A DNA stretch of 13,306 nucleotides from JALHTV01 sp049510055 (GTDB lineage: Bacteria > Planctomycetota > Phycisphaerae > SM23-33): NCBI GenBank assembly GCA_049510055.1, contig JBEKZI010000066.1, forward strand, positions 1 through 13,306, given 5' to 3'. Under the pieces are notes generated by a model. The model was not told where the DNA came from. It did not search any database and saw only the letters and a list, made by a program, of their open reading frames with translations. A program made the translations under genes and the position numbers. The stretch's first letter is position 1, and every line of letters begins with the position of its first letter. Below are positions 1 to 7,156 of this stretch, piece after piece.

Positions 1-120
1 GCACCCGGCCTAAGCGGGTCAATTAGTCCTTTATTCTTTGCAGTTTACAGGCTGGTGTGTGTTCCCTGTATGAATTCCTGGTTGACTTTCTTGGATTGCT
101 TTCGTAACGTGCAACCAGGA

Positions 121-149
121 GTATATACGGCGTGTCTACGTAAGGTAGA
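121..149 (+). promoter_or_regulatory. Operator-like dyads upstream of the antitoxin fragment
   Basis: A perfect 8-base palindrome (GTATATAC, 121-128) is followed by an inverted repeat, TCTAC (135-139) and GTAGA (145-149), with a 5-base spacer. This lies 28 bases before the antitoxin ATG. MazE/AbrB-type antitoxins commonly autorepress by binding such dyads, so an operator role is plausible, but it is inferred from position and symmetry only. A weak -35-like TTGACT sits at 82-87, with a poor -10 match (TAACGT, 105-110) 17 bases downstream, so I do not call a promoter. Confidence 0.3.
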
Positions 150-176
150 TTAAACTCGTCGGGCAGAGGAGTTGTT

Positions 177-332
177 ATGGCAGTCGCGCACGCACAGATG
201 GTCCGCTGGGGAAATAGTTTGGCTGTTCGTATTCCGAAGAATGTGGCGGACGAAGCGCGCCTGGCCGAGGGCGACAGGCGGCCGGCGTCCAGGACGCGCG
301 TCAGCTTGTCTTCCTCCACCGGCTTGTTCTGA
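177..332 (+). pseudogene. MazE/AbrB-type antitoxin, N-terminal fragment
   Basis: The ATG at 177 follows a good ribosome-binding site (AGAGGAG, 165-171, 5-base spacing). The first 33 residues read like a MazE-family swapped-hairpin DNA-binding domain: a start MAVAHAQMVRWGNSLAVRIP, then a segment ending EARLAEGD. In the family this domain dimerises on the operator, while the C-terminal half binds and neutralises a MazF/PemK-type endoribonuclease. Here the match stops at residue 33 (base 275). The frame then runs 18 more codons through antisense nitroreductase sequence to a stop at 330-332. No C-terminal half and no toxin gene follow. The upstream bases are clearly less GC-rich than the rest of the window, suggesting an acquired cassette or a join between unrelated sequences. 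Family assignment is fairly secure; whether the truncation is biological or an assembly artefact is not known. Confidence 0.7.
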
Positions 333-379
333 TAGGCCCGCACGCTGCATCGTTTGCGGATGGCTTCATAGAGGTCCAT
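260..379 (-). pseudogene. Nitroreductase-family protein, N-terminal fragment
   Basis: Reading from the ATG at 379, the 40 residues to base 260 match the start of FMN-dependent nitroreductases. They include the Arg-x-Ser-x-Arg-like segment RCSVRAY (residues 10-16), which in the family contacts the FMN phosphate, and the helix ending VLDAGRLSPSAR. A normal family member is about 170-200 residues. Here homology ends exactly where the antitoxin fragment from the other strand begins, and the frame continues through antisense antitoxin and leader sequence to a stop at 23-25, giving a 118-residue open frame. The ribosome-binding site AAGGAG (386-391) overlaps the atpD stop codon, so the gene looks translationally coupled to the ATP synthase operon as its last member. 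An oxidoreductase role was likely before truncation; the substrate is unknown. Confidence 0.72.
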
Positions 380-385
380 GGGATG

Positions 386-391
386 CTCCTT
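386..391 (-). promoter_or_regulatory. Ribosome-binding site overlapping the atpD stop
   Basis: On the - strand the junction reads TAAGGAGCATCCCATG. The atpD stop TAA shares bases with the Shine-Dalgarno AAGGAG, and the nitroreductase ATG follows after 6 bases. This decides the nitroreductase start and indicates translational coupling to atpD. It also leaves no room for atpC directly after atpD. Confidence 0.75.
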
Positions 392-1862
392 ACTTGGCCG
401 CGCCGCCCGCCGCAGGTGATGAGGACGGCGGCCCGGCCGGGGAACCCAGCGCGGCGGCCTGGGCGGCGGCTTCTTCCACCGCCCCAACGTACAGGAACGC
501 CTGCTCGGGCAGGTGGTCCCATTTGCCGTCGCAGATTTCGCGGAACGAGCGGACCGTTTCGGCCAGCGGCGTGTAGTTGCCCTTCTTGCCGATGAACACC
601 TCGGTGGTGAAGAACGGCTGGCTGAGGAACCGCTCGATGCGGCGGGCGCGGGCGACGATCTGCTTGTCGGACTCGCTCAGCTCGTCCACGCCGAGGATGG
701 CGATGAGGTCCTGGAGGTCGCGGTAGCGCTGGAGGACCTGCTGGACGCGGCGGGCCACGTCGTAATGCTCCTGGCCGACGATCTGCGGGTCCAGCAGGCG
801 CGACGAGCTGGCCAGCGGGTCGATGGCGGGGTAGATGCCCTTCTCCACGATGCCGCGGTCCAGCACGATGAAGGCGTCCAGGTGCGTGATGGCCGTGGCC
901 GGAGCGGGGTCGGTCATGTCGTCGGCGGGGACGTACACGGCCTGGACGGAGGTGATGGCCCCCTGCCGCGTGGAGGTGATGCGCTCCTCCAGTTCGCCCA
1001 TCTCGGTGGCCAGCGTCGGTTGGTAGCCCACGGCCGAGGGCATGCGCCCCAGCAGGGCGGAGACCTCGCTGCCGGCCTGGGAGAAACGAAAGATGTTATC
1101 GATGAACAGCAGCGTTTCGCGTCCCTGGTCGCGGAAATACTCCGCCAGCGTCATGGCCGACAGAGCCGCGCGAAGTCGTGCACCGGGCGGCTCGTTCATC
1201 TGGCCCATGACGATGGCTGTGCGGTCGATGAGTTTGCCGCCGGTGGTTCCGACGTCCATCTCCTGCATCTCCAGCCAGATGTCGTTGCCCTCGCGCGTGC
1301 GCTCTCCCACACCGGCGAACACCGAGTAGCCGCCGTGCTTGATGGCCACGCGGGCGATGAGCTCCTGGATGAGCACCGTCTTGCCCAGCCCGGCCCCGCC
1401 GAACAGGCCCGTCTTGCCGCCGCGGACGAACGGCACCATCAGGTCGATGACCTTGATGCCGGTCTCGAACAGCTCGGTCTCGGGCACCAGGGTGTCGAAC
1501 TTCGGCGGCGAGGCGTGAATGGGCCGGAACCCTTCGGCCTGGACCGGTCCGCGCCCGTCGATGGGCTCGCCCAGCAGGTTGAACACGCGCCCCAGGACGC
1601 CCGGGCCGACGGGCATCATCACCGGCCCGCCCGTGTCCGTCACCTCCATGCCGCGGCGCAGGCCGTCGGTGCCGCCCAGGGCCACGCAGCGGACCCGCCC
1701 GCCGCCGAGGTGCTGCTGGACCTCGCCGGTCAGGTGGATGCTCAGCGGGCCATCGTGGTGATCCACCTTCAGGGCGTTGTAGATGGTCGGAAGCTGGTTC
1801 TCGGCGAATTCCACGTCGAAGGTCGAACCGATGACTTGGACGATTTTGCCCGTGTTGGCCAT
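390..1862 (-). CDS. atpD: F1Fo ATP synthase subunit beta
   Basis: This is the catalytic subunit of the F1 head (EC 7.1.2.2), making ATP in the cytoplasm from ADP and phosphate as the gamma shaft rotates. All key elements are visible in the 490 residues: P-loop GGAGLGKT (155-162), the GERTREG segment with the catalytic Glu (187), Walker B LLFIDN (251-256), and the PSAVGYQPTLATEMG and ITSTRQGAITSVQAVYVPADD stretches. The lever loop is DELSESD (393-399) rather than the usual DELSEED. The last roughly 28 residues form an Ala/Gly/Pro/Ser-rich tail not usual in the family, making the protein slightly long (about 460-480 is typical). The ATG lies 4 bases after the atpG stop, with a weak GGGAATGGA-type site inside the end of atpG. 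Identity is certain. Confidence 0.98.
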   Translation of the reverse strand: MANTGKIVQVIGSTFDVEFAENQLPTIYNALKVDHHDGPLSIHLTGEVQQHLGGGRVRCVALGGTDGLRRGMEVTDTGGPVMMPVGPGVLGRVFNLLGEPIDGRGPVQAEGFRPIHASPPKFDTLVPETELFETGIKVIDLMVPFVRGGKTGLFGGAGLGKTVLIQELIARVAIKHGGYSVFAGVGERTREGNDIWLEMQEMDVGTTGGKLIDRTAIVMGQMNEPPGARLRAALSAMTLAEYFRDQGRETLLFIDNIFRFSQAGSEVSALLGRMPSAVGYQPTLATEMGELEERITSTRQGAITSVQAVYVPADDMTDPAPATAITHLDAFIVLDRGIVEKGIYPAIDPLASSSRLLDPQIVGQEHYDVARRVQQVLQRYRDLQDLIAILGVDELSESDKQIVARARRIERFLSQPFFTTEVFIGKKGNYTPLAETVRSFREICDGKWDHLPEQAFLYVGAVEEAAAQAAALGSPAGPPSSSPAAGGAAK

Positions 1863-1866
1863 GCGT

Positions 1867-2745
1867 TCAATCCATTCCCATCATCCCGCCCATGATTTCC
1901 GCCAGCTCGGTCGTGATCTGGGCCTGGCGCCAGCGGTTGTAGTGGACGGTCAAGTCGTGCAGCATCTGGTCGGCGTTTTCCGTGGCGGCCCGCATCGCCC
2001 GCATGCGGGCGATCTGCTCCGAGACGGCGGCGTCCAGGAAGCACTGATACAATCGCAGGCGCACGACGGCCGGCAGAAGCTTGTCTAAAATCTCCTGGGG
2101 CGAGGGCAGGAACTCATACGAGGGCCTCGCGACCCCCGGCTGGGGCGACGGGACCGTATAGGTCAGCGGCAACAGTTGGGCGATCGCCGCCGACGGCTGG
2201 CCGGAGGCCAGGAACTGCGTGTACGCCACCTCCAGGCCGCTGATCTTGCCGGCAATGAATTCCGCCATGGCCTCATCGGCCAGGCGGGCCGCCGTGGCGT
2301 ACGCCAGCCGGGGGTCGAATTCGGGGATCGCCTGATCCATCGCGTAGCTGCGGAATCGCAGGTACTGAATGCCGCGCCGGCCCACCACGCGCAGCAGCAC
2401 GGCGTAGCCGTCGGCCAGGAGCTGCGCGTACCGCGCCGTGGCCACCGACAGGATGGAGGCGTTGTACGCCCCGCACATGCCGGTCTGGCTGGTAATCACC
2501 CACAGCACGTCGCGGCGGATGTGCTCCTGATCTTTCAAGAGGGGATGGGACAGCGTTCCATTTTCGGTCTGCGCCGCCAGGCTGCCCACCAGATCGGTGA
2601 AGCGGTCCGTGTAGGGGCGGGCGGCCACCGCCCGGTCGTGGGCGCGCTTGAAGCGCGTGGAGGCCATCATCTCCATCGTCCGCGTGACGGTGCGGATGCT
2701 GCGTACCGCCTTGATGCGCTTGAGGACTTTTCGCGCCTTGAGCAT
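1867..2745 (-). CDS. atpG: F1Fo ATP synthase subunit gamma
   Basis: This is the central stalk subunit that couples rotation of the c-ring to the alpha3beta3 head. The 292-residue length is normal. The N-terminal helix carries IKAVRSIRTVTRTMEMMAS (residues 11-29), and the C-terminal helix has MRAATENADQMLHDL and RQAQITTELAEIMGG, the two paired coiled-coil helices conserved in the family. The middle Rossmann-like part (about 80-200) is more divergent. The ATG is 3 bases after the atpA stop, with an AGG-containing site overlapping the end of atpA, typical of tight operon coupling. Identity is secure. Confidence 0.96.
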   Translation of the reverse strand: MLKARKVLKRIKAVRSIRTVTRTMEMMASTRFKRAHDRAVAARPYTDRFTDLVGSLAAQTENGTLSHPLLKDQEHIRRDVLWVITSQTGMCGAYNASILSVATARYAQLLADGYAVLLRVVGRRGIQYLRFRSYAMDQAIPEFDPRLAYATAARLADEAMAEFIAGKISGLEVAYTQFLASGQPSAAIAQLLPLTYTVPSPQPGVARPSYEFLPSPQEILDKLLPAVVRLRLYQCFLDAAVSEQIARMRAMRAATENADQMLHDLTVHYNRWRQAQITTELAEIMGGMMGMD

Positions 2746-2748
2746 GCG

Positions 2749-4473
2749 TTACCTGCGCTCCGCCGCCTTGCCGCGGCTGGCCAACCGCCGGGCGTGGCGC
2801 ACTTCCTGAAAGGCCGTGGCCTTGTACTTTTCGATGATGGCTTTGAGTTCCTTTTCGATATCCGCCGTCAGGTCCTTGCCGGCGTTGAACCGGTCGTAGA
2901 AGTCCCGATGCTCCTCCTTGACGTACTTCAGCAGGCCGGTTTCGAAATCGATGATTTCCTCCACGGCCAGGTCGTCCAGGTAGCCTCGGGTACCGCTGTA
3001 GATGGCGATCACCTGGTCGATGGCCGGCCGGGGCTGGTACTGCGGCTGGGTGAGCAGGCGGACCAGCCGCGCCCCGCGTTCCAGTTGCTTTTGGGAGGTG
3101 GGGTCCAGCTCCATGCCGAGCTGGGCGAACGATTCCAACTCGCGATAGGCCGACAGGTCCAGCCGCAGGCCCTTGGCCACGTCCCGCATCGCCTTGTAGG
3201 CGGCCTTGTAGCCCACGCGGCTGACGGAGATGCCCACGTTGATCGCCGGGCGCACGCCCGCGAAGAATAGCGCCGGCTCCAGATAAATCTGCCCGTCGGT
3301 GATCGAAATCAGGTTGGTGGGAATGTAGGCCGAGACCTCCCCTTCCTGCGTCTCGCAGATGGGCAGCGCGGTCTGGCTGCCGCCGGACAGGGGCAGGCGG
3401 TGGACCTTGAAGGTTGCGGTGTTGGACATCTTGGCCAGCGCCGCCTTGGCGGCCCTGAGGCCCAGGGGCCCGTCGTACACCTGCTCGTCGACCCCGCGGA
3501 CGTCCTGGGCGCTGTCGGGGGTGTCGCGGGGGACGATGACGTACTGGTTGGCCAGCTTGCAGGCCCGCTCCAGCAGGCGGCTGTGCAGATAGAACACGTC
3601 GCCGGGATAGGCTTCCCGTCCGGGCGGCCGGCGGAGCAGCAGCGAAATCTGCCGATACGCGGCCGCGTGCTTGGTGAGGTCGTCGTAGACCACCAGCGTG
3701 GGCTTGCCCAGCTCGACCATGAAGTATTCGGCGATCGCGCAGCCGCTGTAGGGGGCGATGTATTGCACCGGGGCCGGATCGCTGCTGGAGGACGAGACCA
3801 CGATCGTGTGCTCCAGGGCGTCGTGGGCCCGCAGCGTCTCCACGACGGCAGCCACGGTGGACTCCTTCTGCCCGATGGCCACGTACACGCAGACGACGCC
3901 GGTGCCCTTCTGATTGATGATGGTGTCCACGGCAATGGCGGTCTTGCCGGTCTTGCGGTCGCCGATGATCAGTTCGCGCTGCCCGCGGCCGATGGGCATC
4001 ATGGCGTCGATGGCCTTGATGCCCGTCTCCAACGGCTCGTCCACCGGCTGGCGGGCGGCGATGCCCGGGGCGATCACCTCCACCGGCCGGGTCTTGTCGG
4101 CGCGGACCTCGCCCCCGCCGTCCATCGGGGCGCCTAGCGGGGTGATCACGCGCCCCAGCATCCCCGTCCCGACGGGAACGGTCAGCAGTTGGCCGGTGGC
4201 CCGCACGGTATCGCCGGCCTTGATCTTCTCACAGGGTCCGTAAATGGCCGCCCCGACGGAATTCTCCGCCAGGTTGAACACCTGCCCCCGCGTGCCGTCG
4301 GCGAACTGAAGCATCTCGCCGGCCATGGCCTCCGACAGGCCGAAAATCTCCGCAATGCCGTCGCCGACCTCCAGCACCTTGCCCACCTGGGCGACGTCCA
4401 GCTCGCGGCGGTACTGGGTGATCTCCTCGCGGATGATGCTGGCAATCTCGTCGACTTTAAGCTTCATGGTCAT
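2749..4473 (-). CDS. atpA: F1Fo ATP synthase subunit alpha, with internal insertion
   Basis: This is the non-catalytic nucleotide-binding subunit of the F1 head. It has P-loop GDRKTGKT (171-178), VVYDDLTKHA (261-270) followed by the AYRQISLLLRRPPGREAYPG block, and the catalytic arginine finger in ISVSRVG (Arg419). The protein is 574 residues against about 500-515 in most bacteria. The excess comes mainly from about 40 extra residues between LLERA (300-304) and GGSQTALPI (364-372), and a basic tail of about 18 residues after KATAFQ (551-556). The flanks of the insertion align normally and the frame is intact, so it looks like a real, fixed insertion. The start overlaps the end of atpH by 17 bases, with GGAAAA just upstream; a second ATG at 4467 is equally consistent with the family start. 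Confidence 0.97.
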   Translation of the reverse strand: MTMKLKVDEIASIIREEITQYRRELDVAQVGKVLEVGDGIAEIFGLSEAMAGEMLQFADGTRGQVFNLAENSVGAAIYGPCEKIKAGDTVRATGQLLTVPVGTGMLGRVITPLGAPMDGGGEVRADKTRPVEVIAPGIAARQPVDEPLETGIKAIDAMMPIGRGQRELIIGDRKTGKTAIAVDTIINQKGTGVVCVYVAIGQKESTVAAVVETLRAHDALEHTIVVSSSSSDPAPVQYIAPYSGCAIAEYFMVELGKPTLVVYDDLTKHAAAYRQISLLLRRPPGREAYPGDVFYLHSRLLERACKLANQYVIVPRDTPDSAQDVRGVDEQVYDGPLGLRAAKAALAKMSNTATFKVHRLPLSGGSQTALPICETQEGEVSAYIPTNLISITDGQIYLEPALFFAGVRPAINVGISVSRVGYKAAYKAMRDVAKGLRLDLSAYRELESFAQLGMELDPTSQKQLERGARLVRLLTQPQYQPRPAIDQVIAIYSGTRGYLDDLAVEEIIDFETGLLKYVKEEHRDFYDRFNAGKDLTADIEKELKAIIEKYKATAFQEVRHARRLASRGKAAERR

Positions 4474-5080
4474 CTTGTTTTCCGCTTTGGGACGGCAATT
4501 TCCGCGTGGCGGGGACCTGCTTGAGCCGATGGCGCAATTGCCTCAGCGCCCCGGCCACCGAACCGTCGTACTCGCGATCGCCGATCCGGACCACCACCCC
4601 GCCCACGAGCGACGGGTCCACCTGCATCTGCACCAGCGGATCGGCGCCGGTAACTTTCTTGAGGGTCTCGATCAGCAGCCGGCGGCTGGCGGCGTCCAGT
4701 TCCTTGGCCGCCACGACCGTCACCTCTATGTGACCCTGGCGAACCTCCAGACGCCGGCGAAACTGGTCGGCCACCACGGGCAACAATTCCATCCGCCCGT
4801 GGCGGGCCATGGCCGCCAGGAGCCCTTCGAGGATCGGGCTGCACCGGTCGCCGAAAATACGGCGAACCGTCTCGGCCTGTTTTTGTGGACCGGCCGTGAC
4901 CCACAGGTCGCCGAAACCGTCGATGCCCTCCACCAGGGCGACCAGGGTGCCAAACTCCTCAGCCAGGGCCTCGGCTTGCTCATTCGTCACCAGGCCGAGC
5001 ATGGCTTCGGCGTATCCGCCCGCCAGCACCTCGGCCTGGGGGTTCATGATGGTCGGCGTGGTGGCAGAAGCAGCTGGCAT
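4457..5080 (-). CDS. atpH: F1Fo ATP synthase subunit delta
   Basis: This is the peripheral stalk subunit joining the b subunits to the top of alpha3beta3. At 207 residues it is longer than the usual 175-185. It has the OSCP/delta pattern: an N-terminal helical domain beginning GGYAEAMLGLV, a middle block ILEGLLAAMARHGRMELLP, and a C-terminal block with DPSLVGGVVVRIGDREYDGS. The ATG at 5080 shares its first base with the atpF stop (TGATG), a classic coupled start; Met12 at 5047 is a possible alternative. Its 3' end overlaps the start of atpA. Assignment rests on the conserved C-terminal block and operon position. Confidence 0.92.
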   Translation of the reverse strand: MPAASATTPTIMNPQAEVLAGGYAEAMLGLVTNEQAEALAEEFGTLVALVEGIDGFGDLWVTAGPQKQAETVRRIFGDRCSPILEGLLAAMARHGRMELLPVVADQFRRRLEVRQGHIEVTVVAAKELDAASRRLLIETLKKVTGADPLVQMQVDPSLVGGVVVRIGDREYDGSVAGALRQLRHRLKQVPATRKLPSQSGKQDDHEA

Positions 5081-5691
5081 CAGGTCTCCTTGTCGCCGCG
5101 TTGGCGGCGGATCTGGCCCAGCGACTCATCCACCAGCCGGGCATGGTCGGCGTCATTGAGGCTTTTCCCGATCACGCGTTCGGCCACGTCGGTGGCCAGG
5201 TCGGCGGCCGCGGCGTACAGGTCGCGCACGGCGGCTTCCTTGGCCTGGTCGATTTCTTCTTTGGCTTGGGTCATCGTCCGGCCTGCTTCGTCGCGCGCCG
5301 CCGCGAGCACCTGCTCCCGCGATTCGGCGGCGGTCTTGCGGCCGCGAGCGACCACATCAGCGGCCTCGGCCTCGGCGGCCTCCAGGCGGGCCTGGTAGGC
5401 CTTCAAGAGCTCCTCGGACTTGGCCTCGCGCTCCTGGCTGCGGCGCAAGGCCTCAGCGATGGATTCCTCCCGGCGGCGAAGCTGCGCCAGCAGCGGCTTC
5501 CAGGCGAACCGGCCCAGGACCGTCAACAGTAGCACGAAGATGACCAGCGTGGCGATCGCCTGGCCCAGGTCGCCGAAACTTGGGGTGGCCTGTCCCTCGT
5601 CGGCCGCAAGCAATGGGCAGGCCGGAACGAGGATGACCGCCAGGGCCAATCCCGCAAAAACAACGCCGCTTGTGGTCCGCCGTTGCGCCAT
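5080..5691 (-). CDS. atpF: F1Fo ATP synthase subunit b, with signal-like leader
   Basis: This is the peripheral stalk subunit. From the ATG at 5691 it has 203 residues: a basic N-terminus and hydrophobic stretch (about 9-29) ending LLAADEG, resembling a cleavable signal peptide; then the usual membrane helix (about 44-60) followed by RFAWKPLLAQL; then a long charged alanine-rich helix (about 70-185) expected to form the stalk coiled coil. The frame stays open to a GTG at 5739 that overlaps the end of atpE, but the ATG gives the typical basic-hydrophobic start and is preceded by a GGGAAA-type site. Standard b subunits are about 155-170 residues with no leader. A second, diverged b' gene is absent, so a b2 homodimer is expected. 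Confidence 0.93.
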   Translation of the reverse strand: MAQRRTTSGVVFAGLALAVILVPACPLLAADEGQATPSFGDLGQAIATLVIFVLLLTVLGRFAWKPLLAQLRRREESIAEALRRSQEREAKSEELLKAYQARLEAAEAEAADVVARGRKTAAESREQVLAAARDEAGRTMTQAKEEIDQAKEAAVRDLYAAAADLATDVAERVIGKSLNDADHARLVDESLGQIRRQRGDKET

Positions 5692-5728
5692 AGCCGTTTC
5701 CCGACGTGCCGAAGAGGGCCGGCGGATG

Positions 5729-6085
5729 TTAGAACACACCCAACAGACAGATCACCAGGGCGAACAACATGCCGCCCTCGATCATGGCCGCCGTAATGAT
5801 CATCGGGGCAAACATGGAGCCGGAGGCCTCGGGCTGGCGGGCGATGGCCTCGACGCATTGGCCGCCGATCCGCCCGATGCCCAGGCCGCCTCCGAGGGTC
5901 GCCCCGGCCGCTCCCAGGCAGGCCCCCAAAACGGCCAGGCCTTTGCCGATCGGGACGCCAATGCTGCCGCCGGCGGGATTGGCGGCCGAGGGGACCGCCC
6001 CTTCCGTCGCGGCGGCTAACAGCACGGGGGCGATCGCGGCGATAACGCATCCGATCACGATCCATCGCAGCGTCTTGCCACTCAT
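5729..6085 (-). CDS. atpE: F1Fo ATP synthase subunit c, with N-terminal leader
   Basis: This is the ring-forming proteolipid that carries ions across the membrane. The helical hairpin occupies about residues 46-118: first helix with the glycine-rich GGGLGIG (65-71), the polar loop ARQPEA (82-87), and a second helix with the essential carboxylate Glu103 in AAMIEGG. The sodium-type pattern (Gln in helix 1, Glu-Ser in helix 2, as in Ilyobacter) is not seen: the matching positions are Ile and Glu-Gly. Proton coupling is therefore inferred. At 118 residues it exceeds the usual 75-90 because of a hydrophobic N-terminal segment (about 8-27) that looks like a signal peptide. A strong ribosome-binding site AGGAGA (6091-6096) sits 5 bases before the ATG, as expected for the most abundantly made subunit. 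Confidence 0.95.
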   Translation of the reverse strand: MSGKTLRWIVIGCVIAAIAPVLLAAATEGAVPSAANPAGGSIGVPIGKGLAVLGACLGAAGATLGGGLGIGRIGGQCVEAIARQPEASGSMFAPMIITAAMIEGGMLFALVICLLGVF

Positions 6086-6153
6086 AGTGTTCTCCTGTTG
6101 TGCTTTGGCAGGCTTCGGTGAGGCGGCATCTTACGGCAAACGCCGGGCCTCTT

Positions 6154-7071
6154 TCAACCGCTCGATTCGGCGCCGGCCTTGGATTCCTCGGCCCCGTGCG
6201 ACGACTCAGCGTACAGGGCCAGGAATATCGCCGTCAGGAACGTAAAGATGTAGGCCTGAAGGCCGGCGATCAGAAGTTCCAGGATTTCCACGGCTACGCT
6301 GCCGGCGATGCAGAACGGCCCCACGTAAAACACACGCACGATCTGCGTCTGGAGGGCCTGAAGAATGAACATCATCAGCACCGCCAACAGCACGTGGCCG
6401 GAAAGCATGTTGGCGAACAATCGAATCATCAACGCGAAACACTTGGCCAGCACCCCCACCAACTCCAGCAGGGCCAGCGGCACCGCCAGGATCACCCCCG
6501 TCAGGCCCGGCACCGCCGGTCTCAGAGAGGCCACCCACAGCAGCGGGGAAATCAGCACGCACAGCCACATCGGGGCCTGATAGCGATGGTGGAACAACCC
6601 CGCCTGTCGCTTCAGGCCACAAAACACGATGGTCCCCAGCGCGATGGCCGCCAAGGCGCCCGTCACGGTCGGAATGGACGTCGCCACCCCGCCGATGGGC
6701 GGCAGCCCCGGCACGAGCTTCAGCAACGCCTCCAGCGGCAGCAGGCCCAGAAGGTTGACCGTCAGGATGAACGTAAAGAACGTCAGCAGCAGCGGCAGGA
6801 ACGGCTCGGCCCGGTCGTGCAGGGCCGGGCGGGCGATCATGTCGCGCACGAAATACACGATCACCTCCAGCACGCCGGCCGGACCGCGCGGCACGGTTTG
6901 CCGGCGCCGGCTGAGGGGCAGGATGACGGCCAGCAGTATCCCGGCGGCCAGAATCATCGCGGCAATGCCTTTGGACATCAGCGTCACGGGCATGCCGAAC
7001 ACGTGAATCTGGCAGCCGGGCCAGGGATGGTCCGCCACGCTCTCCAGGATGTTGGCCGCAGCCAAAAGCAC
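6154..7071 (-). CDS. atpB: F1Fo ATP synthase subunit a
   Basis: This is the membrane subunit forming the two ion half-channels against the c-ring. Several hydrophobic helices are visible, and the conserved core is clear: MIRLFANMLSGH with the essential arginine (Arg217 from this start), and ELLIAGLQAYIFTFLTAIFL near the C-terminus. The length of about 305 residues is at the long end of the family (about 230-290). Two GTG starts are possible. AGGAGG (7080-7085) is only 2 bases from the GTG at 7077 but 8 bases from the GTG at 7071, so I prefer 7071. A 68-base gap separates it from atpE. Confidence 0.94.
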   Translation of the reverse strand: MLLAAANILESVADHPWPGCQIHVFGMPVTLMSKGIAAMILAAGILLAVILPLSRRRQTVPRGPAGVLEVIVYFVRDMIARPALHDRAEPFLPLLLTFFTFILTVNLLGLLPLEALLKLVPGLPPIGGVATSIPTVTGALAAIALGTIVFCGLKRQAGLFHHRYQAPMWLCVLISPLLWVASLRPAVPGLTGVILAVPLALLELVGVLAKCFALMIRLFANMLSGHVLLAVLMMFILQALQTQIVRVFYVGPFCIAGSVAVEILELLIAGLQAYIFTFLTAIFLALYAESSHGAEESKAGAESSG

Positions 7072-7156
7072 GCTCACCGCCTCCTCAAGGACACGACCAA
7101 TAGCAGAGTAGCGTCAGGAGCGTCAAATACAAGGTCCGCGGGCGCGGAAAGGCGTC

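Noticed and set aside
3..19. Small inverted repeat ACCCG...CGGGT at the left edge, as a possible terminator
   Set aside because: The stem is only 5 base pairs and is not followed by a proper T-run; its upstream context is outside the window.
513..1895. A 460-codon open frame on the + strand antisense to atpD
   Set aside because: It lies opposite a certain gene, has no family motifs, and is expected from codon bias in GC-rich DNA.
2176..3270. A 364-codon + strand open frame across atpG and atpA
   Set aside because: It spans two real genes on the opposite strand with a composition typical of antisense shadows (rich in His, Arg, Gly, Val).
5613..5622. Cysteine in the AtpF leader (VPAC) as a lipoprotein site
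   Set aside because: Pro at -2 is a poor lipobox fit, and a signal peptidase I site after LLAA is at least as likely.
5729..6085. Sodium-coupled c-ring
   Set aside because: The Gln and Glu-Ser/Thr positions of sodium-binding c subunits are replaced by Ile and Glu-Gly here.
6134..6145. Hairpin CGGC/GCCG between atpB and atpE, as a processing or attenuation site
   Set aside because: Only 4 base pairs, too weak to support a regulatory claim.
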